Source of the DNA: Siphlonurus alternatus | Taxonomy: Eukaryota; Arthropoda; Insecta; Ephemeroptera; Siphlonuridae | Length of the DNA: 64,000 bases | Direction: 5' to 3' | Assembly (NCBI GenBank): GCA_949825025.1 | Contig: OX463781.1 | Coordinates: forward strand, 24,071,047 to 24,135,046 | Shown: positions 51,953 through 63,046 of the stretch, in pieces | How positions within the stretch are numbered: position 1 is the first letter of the stretch | Layout: each line of letters starts with the position of its first letter | Translations under genes and position numbers: made by a program | The notes under the pieces: model-generated | What the model was told of the DNA's origin: nothing | The model's input: only the letters and a program-made list of their open reading frames with translations | Database searches by the model: none

Positions 51953-52007
51953 ATAAGGATAATATTTTACTAATTTTACTATATTTTTAGTAAAATATTA
52001 TCCTTAT
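51953..52007. repeat. Perfect 19-bp hairpin
   Basis: ATAAGGATAATATTTTACT (51953-51971) and its exact inverse (51989-52007) around a 17-bp loop. Confidence 0.85.
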
Positions 52008-53482
52008 TCAATTGCCATCACTTCCCTTCTTTACCTAACATATATATTTATGATTTAAAAAAAATCAGTATTATATAATACGCAGATCGATCGAGATAAT
52101 GTTTGTCAAGTAATAAGTGTTTCATCTTTTTAATTATGAGTTATAGCAGTACTGCTTCTTTCATTTCTGGATTTTGCTAACGCAGTTTTCACTGCTGCAT
52201 GACTTTTAATTTTGAACTTAATTAATTATAACACAATTTGAATTTGAAAGAAATTAAACCCATCAAACAGATCGGAGTCCTCTATTGCATATTTTATGGA
52301 TTGCACGTATATTACACATGCAGCTGCTACTTAGCAATTTATATAACATTTATAAATTTTAATAATTTAGGAGCAATATAAAGTCTTGGTCTCGTGGCCC
52401 CACATGCTAGTAGCTGTGCTCCTTGACAAAATATTTCGCTAGGATTGAGTGATGCCTATCCCTATATATATCATGTAATTTACATCCTCTATAAAAGAAT
52501 GCTATGTCCGGCGTAGTGAGTAATTATATTTATTCTATATTAAATGCATTGTGCTCCCATTAGAAGCAATAACTTTAAATTCAAGCAACTAATGTTTCAG
52601 AAAAATTATCACAAAATTATTTTTTAAAGACCTCACAATCCCGTAAATGCCTGCGATTAGGCAGATAACCTACTTTATTTTAACTACTTATTTACTACTC
52701 ACTTTTAAATGCTTAAGTGTCATATACCCCCCTCCCCCCCTCTTAAAAAATTGTCACATAGATTAGCAAACAAAAACTTGTAAAATGTAACAACCGTTAC
52801 ACATGGGGCACATAAATCTATTTACTTTTTTAGACAAAAAGAGACGAGATTTATTCAACATGTAAATAAGCAGAGCTACCACAATATGTTCTCATAAACT
52901 AGCTTAATTTTCAGTGGTTGAGAGATACATAACTTTTATTTTATAAAGATGCAAAAATGCAGCAGCCAATAATATAAATAATAATAATAATAATAAAAAA
53001 AAAAATACTACTAAATATTTTAATATTTAGAATATTTTCCCTGAAGCTTTTTTCTTTTTCCTGCATATTGGAAAATGTGACTTAATTATGTACAGAGGTT
53101 GCAAAAATTGACAATTACAAAAACACTAATTGACTGATATACCCGGTAATTATTTAAAATTTATTTTCGACATAAAAAACAAATCAGACTACAGCACATA
53201 AAGGTAAATAAATTTCTTGATTAATAAAACTGACAGATTACTCGCAGTTACATCAACAGTAAAGAACATTAACATAAAATAAACAAAAAATGTTTATGTA
53301 AAATTAGCTAACAAAATGTGTAGCTTTTAGCAAGTGCATGGTACTAAAATAAAAATAAAAAAATAAATAAATAAAACAATATTTGATGAACTATAAATTT
53401 TCAGAACAATAAATATTTTATCAATAAGAGAAATGTGTCCGTAAATTTTAGACTCGTGTTCAGCAGCTTAACTAAAAATGAC

Positions 53483-53488
53483 TTTATT
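53483..53488 (-). terminator. Candidate MRPS17 polyadenylation signal
   Basis: TTTATT on the plus strand reads AATAAA on the minus strand, starting 26 bp after the MRPS17 stop codon. This would give a very short 3'UTR, which is usual for mitochondrial ribosomal protein genes. Other AATAAA-like hexamers lie further left, so use of this one is inferred. Confidence 0.45.
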
Positions 53489-53514
53489 ATATTTTGTGAC
53501 TAAGTTCATATGAC

Positions 53515-55304
53515 TCAGACTGCGAAGGGCTGGTCATCGTCCTCATACTCGTGGTATTTGATGTAACTCTGACGATGTGAGAAGTCCTTCTTGTTCTCCT
53601 GCCAGCCTCGTGGGGGAGCCTTCTCGTAGTCAAAGCCGTCCTTGTTAGCTCCGTAATTAGCTGTGTTGGCTGCAATCTGCTCTCTGTAATATTATAGTCA
53701 AGCATCAGCATCTCAATTATTTACAGCAATTAAAAAATACAGTATATATGTATATTTTATATTACTGTATAAGATTTATAATGCAATTTTTTCCCAGCAA
53801 ATGCGGCTCAATATGAATTAGTTTTTGCACTAAATTGAACATGATTGTGCTATATGTCCCTGTTTTGAAATTGACAAACTCCAGTCCATTTTTACACATT
53901 TTATTTATTTAAGGTTTATGATGTATTAATTATCTACCCAGTAGCCATCACATTTAATTGGCTTATGGTCGTGTTTAAAATGCTCTCAGTTACTGGTAGC
54001 CGGTTTGTAACAAAGGACATCCGTGGCCGAGCCGAATAACTCCCGAACGCTTCTGACCATTAGCCAGTTAAATGTGACAGCTACTGTAGATGTGTATCTT
54101 ATTATAATCTATAAAGTAATAACAACTTTAGTGTAAAGAAGGTAAAAACTACTTTTTATTACGCACACTCGAGGCCAAGCTAAAGGTTGATCTAAGGATA
54201 CCGCGAGCTAATAAAAAAGGTATGATGTTGCCAAGTAGAATGCACAGCCACGGCTCATACCACGCACAATAGCTGCACCATTTGGCAATGTCACTTAATT
54301 TTGTGCTATTCCAGTGTCATGTATCATACAGTATGCATAGATATAATTTTAATAAACATTTTACAAAATTAGGCAACTAACCATACAGGACGCTAAATAA
54401 TTTTCTCTACTGTAGTGTGATACAGTATAAATGTATGCATACATTATAACATATACATTACGTGTATGTATAGGCACTATAGGCAGTATAAATGAAGCGC
54501 TGGAAATCAAAAGGGAATATATTCAAGCCAAACTGGGATTTAATTTTTGAGTCTCAGCTACATAAACAATAATTTTTGCAGATCACTTTGTATGTACAGT
54601 ATAGAGTACAGCTGTGGGGCTCAAAAATTCAATATCAGTTTGGCTTGGATGTATTCTCGTGTGGTGCCCAGTAATACAGTTATATAATAATTTATGTATA
54701 CAATTTATTCCGGCGATTCATTTCTGGGGCGTAAACCAAAACCGGGGCTTGTACTGTATATGATACAATAATATTGTACAGTATGCACATATATGTATGT
54801 ACCCGTATACTGTACAATATGTATACAGTACAAGCTCCGGTTTCAGTACATGAAGTATACATATATCATGCAAAAATGTACATTTTTCTAATGAAAATAC
54901 AGTATCACTTTCATACCTATAGAGACCAGCAACAACTTTCTTGCCGGTAATAGGATCAGTGACATCTCCAAGAGGAAAGATGACATCAAGGACTGTGTGT
55001 GCGATTTCCGGTGTTAGTTTTTTTGGGAGTTCCTGAATCAGAACAATGTCTCCCGGCTTACAAAGCTGTTTAGGGTCATGTGCAAGAAGAGTCACAGTTT
55101 TGTTGAAGTACTGAAACAGAAACACAATATTGGCCTTATACTTCAAGCTGAGATAAATTTTAAATCAATTAGCTTACTTACCATTAGTAGATTCTGATCA
55201 AGTTCTAACTTTTTTATTTGTATTTTAGAAGCATTCTTTACAACACTTTTGGGAAGAAATGGCACACAGCGCCCTAGGACCATAACACCTTTTTTTGCTG
55301 CCAT
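53515..55304 (-). CDS. MRPS17: Mitochondrial ribosomal protein S17 (uS17m), three exons, complete
   Basis: Component of the small subunit of the mitochondrial ribosome, an S17-family OB-fold protein that binds 12S rRNA. The coding exons read 55304-55182, 55110-54917 and 53683-53515, with GT donors (GTAAGT, GTATGA) and AG acceptors, joining in frame to 161 aa. The N-terminus MAAKKGVMVLGRCVPF fits the first S17 strand. LELDQNLLMYFNKTVTLLAHD, CKPGDIVLIQ and PLGDVTDPITGKKVVAGLYR are the conserved core. The C-terminal exon, with KAPPRGWQ and a terminus in DQPFAV, is the extension I know from arthropod mitochondrial S17; it is longer than the human tail. The start is the first ATG of the open frame. 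A candidate AATAAA (minus strand) lies at 53488-53483, just after the stop. Intron 2, about 1.2 kb, carries three foldback elements. The gene is divergent from PSMB1. What is seen is the spliced reading frame; the family assignment is by recognised motifs, without a search. Confidence 0.95.
53932..54091. repeat. Foldback element in MRPS17 intron 2 (a)
   Basis: Imperfect inverted repeat: the left arm ATCTACCCAGTAGCCATCAC continues through ATTTAATTGGCTTATGG. It matches the reverse complement of the right arm at about 54058-54091 (TTAGCCAGTTAAATGTGACA then GCTACTGTAGAT). The middle is GC-rich. It looks like an aged MITE; no target-site duplication was identified. Confidence 0.55.
54511..54659. 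repeat. Foldback element in MRPS17 intron 2 (b)
   Basis: Two arms of about 47 bp. The left arm includes TTCAAGCCAAACTGGGATTT and the right arm, inverted, includes ATATCAGTTTGGCTTGGATG. They surround about 55 bp of unique sequence. It has MITE-like architecture with about 80% arm identity by eye, so it is not recent. Confidence 0.55.
54737..54846. repeat. Palindromic element in MRPS17 intron 2 (c)
   Basis: A GGGGCTTGTACTGTAT arm is mirrored by ATACAGTACAAGCTCCGG, around an AT-rich centre that itself repeats TACAGTAT. It ends about 70 bp downstream of the exon 2 donor, so an intronic hairpin close to the splice site is possible. Confidence 0.5.
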
Positions 55305-55633
55305 AATCTAGATTTAGGAATACACCTATCGTTTATCAGGTTAAATAAATATTCTCAAGCAAAATTTAGTTTAAAAAATATATCACCAATTTTCTTCGTT
55401 TTTGTATACTTTCATGGATACGAATATTTTTATCCAAGAAATCAATTATTATTTACAAACTTATGATACCGCCCACCATAAACAGCTGATAGGACATCTG
55501 CGCTTAGCGATCGTCACTTCACAGAAAGCATCATCTTGCAAAGTTTTCTGCCTGTCATCTTCGATTTTGAGTTTTTGAGTATTACAACAATTTACATTAC
55601 CTAGTTAATCAGTGTAAAGAAGTTTCATAAAAT
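55305..55633. promoter_or_regulatory. Shared bidirectional promoter between MRPS17 and PSMB1
   Basis: Only 329 bp separate the two start codons, so both 5'UTRs and promoters must lie here. No TATA box is obvious in a useful position. A TCAGT match to the arthropod initiator lies about 24 bp upstream of the PSMB1 ATG. A GC-richer core at about 55470-55570 contains CCGCCCACC, the E-box CAGCTG and GCGATCG. Divergent housekeeping pairs with such spacing commonly use one promoter; that it applies here is inference. Confidence 0.65.
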
Positions 55634-57327
55634 ATGGCAGTATTTGAAGGAGCTGTTCGCAACCTACCCGACTATGCTGCCGGCCCGAAGCAAGCATATT
55701 TCAGTCCATACTCTGACAACGGAGGGTAGGCATTCAGCTTTGTTGTGTTTCGTGACATTTTTTTTTTTTACTTCACATATATTTCATTACAGGAGCATTG
55801 TGGCTATTGCTGGTGAAGATTTCGTGGTCATCGGCTCAGACACTCGTCTAAGTTCTGGCTTCAGTATCCACACCCGCGAGCAGCCCAAGCTGTTTCAACT
55901 GTCCTCGACTACTGTGCTCGGAGCCTCTGGCTGCTGGTGTGACACTCTCACCCTCACCCGTATTCTGGAAGCTCGTATGAAGGTAATGGGTCGTTTTTTG
56001 CTTCAATGTTATTTTAAATTATCTACAATTACAATTCCATAAATTCATGAACCCTTTGATTGTAGATGTATTTGCACGAGCACAACCAGGTGATGACAAC
56101 GCCAGCTATCGCTCAAATGCTGTCTACCATTATGTACTACAAGCGCTTCTTCCCCTACTATGTTTCCAACATTCTTGCTGGTCTTGACAATGAGGGCAAG
56201 GGCTGTGTGTTCAGCTATGATCCCATTGGTCACTTTGCTCGCTCCAGCTACCGTGCTGGTGGATCATCTGGAGCCCTGCTGCAACCCCTGCTGGATAACC
56301 AGGTGCAGTAACCTAGCTTGGTGGAGAAAGCAGAAATTTTCTTTCTGTGTTAGAGGGGGGGGGGGAGGGAAGATACTGGATACTGGTTTGGGTAGCTCCA
56401 TATTAAAGCAGAGGATATAGGGTAAAAAAAGGTTGTAATTCACATGAAAGTGAACATACATATTACCCCCTCCCTCACAAATCTGTCATCGACTAATAGG
56501 TCACGTAAATAGAAAATACAATGCCTTCCGACGGAAAAGAATTCTACCTCGTGAATTAAAAATTCCTCCAAACTTTTTATTGCAGTTTCTGTTAGACTTA
56601 TGCAGGTGATATATTACCAATTTTTTTCATAATTTTTGTCATGTCCCTTTGTTTTTTATTTGATTTTGAAGTTTTCAACCTTTGGCCGTTGAAAATTGTT
56701 CAAGGTCATGGTCTTGTATTTCAAAAGTTGGGTAATTTATCTGTGAATGTATCCCCGTTTGACTTTTGTCCCTATCTATAATAGTTTTGGCACAAAAAAA
56801 ATAATTTGTCCGACAGGGTCATGAAAATTTTCAAAATCCGGGTTTTTTGATTTTCAGTCAAATAAATATTTAAACTTTTATTACTTGGGTAAGGACTGTT
56901 ACAATACATGTGAAAATCAGCTGCAGAATTTTTCATTGACCTTGCCAACTCTTGGTCTTTATCACAAATTCGTTAACCAATAAGGCTTGTTCTTGGGCTT
57001 TTTTTTTTTTTCTTGTTATTAAAAAATGTGAGCAGTTACCTTTTACCTGAGTAGAATACTAGATTTGCAAGACATTTTTTTTCAGGTACTTATCTTACTT
57101 TCAATCATTTGTTTAATCCTTGGCTCCCACTCTTTTTGCAGATTGGTCTGAAGAACATGGAGAATGTCACGGAAACACCGTTGACAGTAGATCGCGCCCT
57201 GGCCATCCTCAAGGAGGTGTTTATCTCGGCTGCCGAGCGTGACATCTACACTGGAGACAGCATCTTCATCAAGGTGGTGACCAAAGAGGGTATCCGCGCC
57301 GAAAGCTTCCCCCTGCGTCGGGACTAG
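55634..57327 (+). CDS. PSMB1: Proteasome subunit beta type-1 (beta6), four exons, complete
   Basis: Non-catalytic beta6 subunit of the 20S proteasome core, in the two inner heptameric rings of the barrel that degrades ubiquitinated proteins in cytosol and nucleus. Exons are 55634-55725, 55793-55982, 56066-56302 and 57142-57327, with GT/AG introns of 67, 83 and 839 bp, giving 234 aa (human about 241). The short propeptide is followed by [13 protein letters not shown], which lacks the catalytic Thr1 of active beta subunits, as expected for beta6. Family signatures are [52 protein letters not shown] and [14 protein letters not shown], ending in LRRD. The ATG at 55634 (context AAATATGGCA) is the first in frame. 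Overlapping AATAAA signals at 57408-57417 lie about 80 bp after the stop. Codons are GC-richer than the surrounding DNA. Identification rests on recognised motifs and is very secure. Confidence 0.97.
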
Positions 57328-57407
57328 AGCTCACACAGCCCAGTTTGTTTTCACGTCTATTATAACACTCAATGTTTGTTTCATAAGTTCCAATTAAATA
57401 TTCAAGT

Positions 57408-57417
57408 AATAAATAAA
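57408..57417 (+). terminator. PSMB1 polyadenylation signals (two overlapping AATAAA)
   Basis: AATAAA occurs at 57408-57413 and again at 57412-57417, about 80-90 bp downstream of the PSMB1 stop codon, and is followed by a T-rich stretch. Position and spacing fit the cleavage signal of this gene. Confidence 0.7.
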
Positions 57418-57483
57418 CACTTTTTATCACATAACATGTTTGTTTTATGATCATGCATTTATGCAAAACTTTTGTTACTACTG

Positions 57484-57704
57484 CATATCGTCCCTCGCCC
57501 GGAATAATGAGCTATCTGCTCACCATGATTTCGTTGCAATAATGAGCTATCTGCCAATGCAGGTGAACACATGCAATAATGAGCTTTATTTTATACCGAT
57601 TTATAGCTCATATTTGCACTCACCTGAAATAGCAGTTAGCTCATATTATTGCAACGAAATCGTGGTAAGCAGATAGCTCATTATTTTGGACGAGGGACAA
57701 TATG
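57484..57704. mobile_element. Foldback element with repeated AATAATGAGCTATCTGC, after PSMB1
   Basis: Ends CATATCGTCCCTCGCCC and inverse CATATTGTCCCTCGTCC. AATGAGCT / AGCTCATT dyads recur about six times, together with ATTTCGTTGCAATA. An internally repetitive MITE about 70 bp beyond the PSMB1 poly(A) signal. Confidence 0.65.
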
Positions 57705-57745
57705 TACTTTAATATCTGACATTAGGGAAAAGTTACCTCCCTATT

Positions 57746-58117
57746 AATAGACAATAATGGTTGCATTTTTTTATTTCATAATTTGAAAATATACATAAAA
57801 TTATGCTTTTCTGAATTTTTTCAGATATTTTGGTGTGTGGGGTGTGAGAACTAATTTTAAAAAAATATTTAAAATATCTGAATTAGAGTGGTACCACCTG
57901 ATGGGACAACCGTGACATCATCAATAACCAATCACAGCTTGAAAAAATGTTGTCACGGTTGTCCCGTCAGGTAGTACCACCCTAATTCAGATATTTTAAA
58001 TATTTTTTTAAAATTAGTTCCCGCACTCAAAAAAATTTGAAAAAATCAGAAAAGCATAGTTTTATTATGTACATTTTCTAATAATGAAATAAAAAAATGC
58101 AACCATTTTTGTCTATT
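57746..58117. mobile_element. Palindromic MITE, family E (D-like ends), just downstream of PSMB1
   Basis: The arms run from AATAGACAATAATGGTTGCA to its inverse at 58117. Inner arm sequence includes TATTTAAAATATCTGAATTA and GGTGGTAC-type ends at the centre (TGGTACCACCTGATGGGACA, GACAACCGTGACA). It has the same plan as family D (ATGG terminus, TTATTTCA, TTATGCTTTTCTGA) but a different sequence. Confidence 0.7.
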
Positions 58118-58481
58118 GCCTAACTACTTGTGGCTGCCAGCATCAATGAATTTCATAAACTTGGTAGCTCAGAAAGGTTGTGAAAACCTTTTGCTAGGAC
58201 GTACGCTCTGCAAAATTTTATTCTGCAATGTGCCGTGTCTAACTGTCCCTTCAATCATGATATACAATTTAACCACTACTGTAGTGTTTCATCATACACG
58301 CAGGCGTGGACCCCCCCCCCCCCTCAAGGACCCAAAATACATTAAAGGTGTTACACCCCCTCACTCCCCCTAATTTAACATTGCAAGATAGGCATCCCCC
58401 TAGCGCTGGATCCGCTCCTGCATACACGTCTAGTAAGCCAGACTTGCACTCTTCACTTTGTAACCATGGTATATACAGTAT

Positions 58482-58830
58482 GGAGGTGTGGCGCAGTGCG
58501 CTTGACCGGGTCTCGTCAGATCACCGAAGTCAAGCAACGCCGCGCGTTGTTAGTAGTTGGATGGGTGACCATTTTCAACAAAAACCACGTTTCCCACCCA
58601 GGGGTAAAACGTTGCGCTTTTCCACTATGTGGTTCCCCTGGCTTTGGACCATTGCACTTCCGGTTCATTGACAAAAGCTGTAGCGTCCATCCTGGCTGAG
58701 GTTTCCACGTTTCCCTCAGCCGCAGGCAAATGCCGGGATGGATTTGCAAGGCCGTGGCCGCCCCCGTTCCAGAAGAGCCCGCGAAACGCTCAAGTTAGGG
58801 TTTCGGAAGGTTTGGGATTTCAAAGTAGTA
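58482..58830 (+). mobile_element. 5S rRNA-derived SINE-like element
   Basis: Positions 58508-58570 match eukaryotic 5S rRNA: GTCTCGTCAGATCACCGAAG, then the A-box GAAGTCAAGCAACG (58526-58539) and the C-box TTAGTAGTTGGATGGGTGAC (58550-58569). The 5' head GTGGCGCAGTGCGCTTGACC is not 5S-like and resembles a tRNA A-box. A GC-rich unrelated body follows. This is the layout of 5S-headed SINEs (SINE3 type). The 3' boundary is approximate. An intact 5S gene is excluded because sequence after the C-box is not 5S. Confidence 0.7.
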
Positions 58831-58870
58831 TGTAATTAGTAAATAGAAGTACCCAATAGGGTTTGATTAA

Positions 58871-59217
58871 GGGTAAGGTAACGCCACCAATGTTAAAAAA
58901 AATCCCTCTCACAAAAATTCTGAAAAAAATTTAAAATGTTCTCCTCTACACCCCCTATCAGTAGCTAAAATATCAGGTATACAAATACGATCTAGTTTTT
59001 GAGTTATGAATTTTTAAAGTTGACCAATTTAACATGGGAGTTTCATTTCTCCATGTTAAAGTAGTCAACTTTAAAAATTTATAACTCAAAAACTAGATCG
59101 TATTTGTATACCTGATATTTTAGGTACTGATAGGGGGTATAGAGGAGAACATTTTAAATTTTTTTCAGAATTTTTGTGAGAGGGATTTTTTTTAACATTG
59201 ATGGCGTTACCTTACCC
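58871..59217. mobile_element. TTAA-flanked palindromic MITE, family A, copy 1 (347 bp)
   Basis: Flanked by TTAA on both sides (58867-58870, 59218-59221). Termini GGGTAAGGTAACGCCACC and its inverse. Almost the whole 347 bp is one palindrome with arms of about 165 bp around an AACATGG(G)/CCATGTT centre. There is no open frame. A TTAA target is the hallmark of piggyBac-like transposition, though the GGG start is unlike the usual CCC terminus. Confidence 0.9.
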
Positions 59218-59221
59218 TTAA

Positions 59222-59760
59222 AAAAATAATAATATATAATACATACAGTACAAAAAGGAAATTTCAAATGTTTAAAGATTTTAATCAAGTCTGTTACACA
59301 GTAATTGCAATCAATCCATGGATCAAATGAACCATGATTTTATATTTCGGACTCCTCATTCTAAAATCGTTTGAAAAGAAAATAGTAAAATAACAAGCCA
59401 TGCAGTATACTCCAAACTGCAGAATGATCAGTTTGTAAGAATCATTCACAACCTTCAGAAATTTATATCTGCATCAGTATATAAATCTGAAGTAACTGAA
59501 TTCAAAGTAAATTCTAAATTCTATCATCTGGAATTTGTAAATTTAACAAAGTCTTCTACTCTCAATGGTTGTAACAAACCATTGTCTTGTCGCATAAAAC
59601 TTTTTTCATTGTTAAACATCCACTAGAGCAGATAACGTAATTGCATTGTTGGCACAAGCAGAAGACTTAACTTGCAACGAGAACATAACATATCAGTCAC
59701 TATATATAATCTTAAGACAAAAAATGACCCAAGCTATGTAGTTTTCTTGCAGGAATAGGA
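59222..59760. other. Unique AT-rich spacer between family A copies 1 and 2
   Basis: No gene or repeat recognised. The MITEs of the cluster are separated by such unique DNA here and at 60467-60887, 61445-61653 and 62398-62579, so they are independent insertions and not a tandem array. Confidence 0.6.
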
Positions 59761-59764
59761 TTAA

Positions 59765-60462
59765 GGGTAAGGTAACGCCACCAATGTTAAAAAAAATCCC
59801 TCTCACAAAAATTCTGAAAAAAATTTAAAATGTTCTCCTCTATACCCCCTATCAGTACCTAAAATATCAGGTATACAAATACGATCTAGTTTTTGAGTTA
59901 TGAAATTTTAAAGTTGACTACTTTAACATGGAGAAATGAAACTCCCATGTTAAATTGGTCAACTTTAAAAATTCATAACTCAAAAACTAGATCGTATTTG
60001 TATACCTGATATTTTAGCTACTGATAGGGGGTGTAGAGGAGAACATTTTAAGGGTAAGGTAACGCCACCAATGTTAAAAAAAATCCCTCACACAAAAATT
60101 CTGAAAAAAATTTAAAATGTTCTCCTCTACACCCCCTATCAGTAGGTAAAATATCAGGTATACAAATACGATCTAGTTTTTGAGTTATGAATTTTTAAAG
60201 TTGACTAATTTAACATGGAGAAATGGAATTCCCATGTTAAATTAGTCAACTTTAAAAATTCATAACTCAAAAACTAGATCGTATTTGTATACCTGATATT
60301 TTAACTACTGATAGGGGATGTAGAGGAGAACATTTTAAATTTTTTTCAGAATTTTTGTGTGAGGGACTTTTTTTAACATTGGTGGCGTTACCTTACCCTT
60401 AAATTTTTTTCAGAATTTTTGTGAGAGGGATTTTTTTTAACATTGGTGGCGTTACCTTACCC
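59765..60462. mobile_element. Family A palindromic MITE, copy 2, split by copy 3
   Basis: TTAA at 59761-59764 and 60463-60466. The element runs to 60047, is interrupted at an internal TTAA by another family member, and resumes at 60403 with ATTTTTTTCAGAATTTTTGT. Removing the insert and one TTAA leaves exactly 347 bp. This nested arrangement proves the TTAA duplication and shows two rounds of transposition. Confidence 0.9.
60052..60398. mobile_element. Family A palindromic MITE, copy 3, nested in copy 2 (347 bp)
   Basis: Inserted in the internal TTAA of copy 2, duplicated as 60048-60051 and 60399-60402. Same termini and length as the other copies. A variant with CTCACACAA/TGTGTGAGGG in the arms marks a subgroup shared with the copies at 62047 and 62584. 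Confidence 0.9.
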
Positions 60463-60887
60463 TTAAATAAGAGTCAAAATTTTAAGGACATATTAATTTT
60501 TATTCCCTTCACTAAAATATCACTTCAGGCTTATTTCTAACACAAAATGCCCATTTTATTATGTACATTTGAAAATAAAAAAAAAGTTACAAAAAGAATT
60601 AGTAATGAAGAAAAGGTTATATTGACAAATGCAAATTAAGTAAAAACAACAAGAAATCATTTATATTAATTGATCATCAATAAGAGAGTTAATTCATTAT
60701 AAGTAGAGAACAACTTTTCCTATAGTTTTTAAACACCCCCCCCCCCTCTTTAAAATAAAAAAAGTCCAAAACAAATAGTGCTTAAAAAGGTCACATTATT
60801 TATTTATTTTTGCAAAAATAGCAGACAAACTTGTAGATTTGACTGGCATTTGGTATAGTGAAATTTCATAATTTTGACAGTACTTAC

Positions 60888-61440
<553 letters not shown>

Positions 61441-61657
61441 TTATATCAATTATATTAATGAATAACACTTACAAAGTAAAATCTGAATTATTATTAATAA
61501 AAAAAATTAATAAAATAAATAAATCAAACATGTTGACTATAGCGAATTATCACCAACAAACAATCTAGCTTCTCATGCAATAATCTTCTATACATAGTTT
61601 ATACAGTATTAGAAAGTATTATCTGAGCTGATCAAGAAAAATATTGCAAATTCTTAA

Positions 61658-62042
61658 GGTAGAGATAACGTCGAACAGCTGTTCGACGTAATCCCCTTTG
61701 ATTAACATGTAAACCTTAGTAAATTGACAAAAATTCTGAAATTTTTTTGAGAGGCAGATATTAGTGACTAAAAGCCATAGCAAAAGTTTCAAAAACATTT
61801 GACGAGCCGATTTTTTTAAATTAATTTTTTAGTTTGGCTCTCCATGGGAAAGCCCTATGCTGAAAATTAAAAAAATTAATTAAAAAGAATCGGCTCGTTA
61901 AATCGCTTTGAAATTTTTTCTATGGATTTTAGGCACTAATATCTGCCTCTCAAAAAAATTTCAGAATTTTTGTCAATTTGCTAAGGTTTACATGTTAATC
62001 AAAGGGCATTACGTCGATCAGCTGTTCGGCGTTATCTCTACC
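61658..62042. mobile_element. TTAA-flanked palindromic MITE, family C (385 bp)
   Basis: TTAA at 61654-61657 and 62043-62046. Termini GGTAGAGATAACGTCGA and inverse, with GAACAGCTGTTCGACG near each end. The near-complete palindrome is centred near 61855 (TCCATGGGAAAGC). The interior differs from family A (ATCGGCTCGT, GGCAGATATTAGTG). The right TTAA is shared with the next family A copy. It shares only the terminal GGTAGAGATAA with family B. Confidence 0.85.
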
Positions 62043-62046
62043 TTAA

Positions 62047-62393
62047 GGGTAAGGTAACGCCACCAATGTTAAAAAAAATCCCTCACACAAAAATTCTGAA
62101 AAAAATTTAAAATGTTCTCCTCTACACTCCCTATCAGTAGGTAAAATATCAGGTATACAAATACGATCTAGTTTTTGAGTTATGAATTTTTAAAGTTGGC
62201 TATTTTAACATGGAGAAATGGAATTCCCATGTTAAATTAGTCAACTTTAAAAATTCATAACTCAAAAACTAGATCGTATTTGTATACCTGATATTTTAAC
62301 TACTGATAGGGGATGTAGAGGAGAACATTTTAAATTTTTTTCAGAATTTTTGTGTGAGGGACTTTTTTTAACATTGGTGGCGTTACCTTACCC
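62047..62393. mobile_element. Family A palindromic MITE, copy 4 (347 bp)
   Basis: TTAA at 62043-62046, shared with the adjoining family C element, and at 62394-62397. Same ends and exact length as the other full copies. The two elements abut across a single TTAA, so one inserted into the target site of the other. Confidence 0.9.
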
Positions 62394-62583
62394 TTAACAT
62401 TGAATTGGCAAGCTTTACAGATTGCATGAAATGAGAAATATGGACATACAGGAAAAATGAAGGCCTGAAGTACTTAGCTGCCCAAATTTCTCTAGTACTG
62501 TATATATATAAAATATACAATGACCTGAAATAGGCCCACAGATCATTTACAAGACTGGTATAAAATACAGAGAAAATACTTAA

Positions 62584-62930
62584 GGGTAAGGTAACGCCAC
62601 CAATGTTAAAAACAGTCCCTCACACAAAAATTCTGAAAAAAATTTAAAATGTTCTCCTCTACATCCCCTATCAGTAGTTAAAATATCAGGTATACAAATA
62701 CGATCTAGTTTTTCAGTTATGAATTTTTAAAGTTGACTAATTTAACATGGGAATTCCATTTCTCCATGTTAAATTAGCCAACTTTAAAAATTCATAACTC
62801 AAAAACTAGATCGTATTTGTAAACCTGATATTTTACCTACTGATAGGGGGTGTAGAGGAGAACATTTTAAATTTTTTTCATAATTTTTGTGTGAGGGATT
62901 TTTTTTAACATTGGTGGCGTTACCTTACCC
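62584..62930. mobile_element. Family A palindromic MITE, copy 5 (347 bp)
   Basis: TTAA at 62580-62583 and 62931-62934. The central loop (CATGGGAATTCCATTTCTCC) is inverted relative to copies 3 and 4, so the orientation is opposite. Confidence 0.9.
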
Positions 62931-63046
62931 TTAACTTTTTCATATAGATAACACATAAATTTTTTTTTACCAGAAATAAGTTTTTTAAAAAACAAATGTA
63001 TATTTTTACTTCCCCTCGACCCCACAACAAATATTTATCATTTTAA

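Larger units (their letters stand above)
50373..53482. other. AT-rich stretch between foldback element and MRPS17
   Basis: No gene seen. It holds a 51222-51300 (TA)n tract, a (TTG)n run at 51395-51414, a 19-bp perfect hairpin at 51953-52007, and a C-rich run at 52728. Some GC-richer patches (50750-50950, 51750-51830) lack coding signals. Confidence 0.6.

Noticed and set aside
54718..54916. Continuation of MRPS17 exon 2 frame past residue 105
   Set aside because: Beyond the GTATGA donor the frame is intronic; the true C-terminus is encoded by the exon at 53683-53515, which restores the DQPFAV ending.
58508..58570. Functional 5S rRNA gene
   Set aside because: Only the internal promoter region matches; the 5' head and everything after the C-box differ, so it cannot form 5S rRNA.
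58306..58835. Frames of 68-121 codons downstream of PSMB1
   Set aside because: They lie across the 5S-derived element and a C-rich run.
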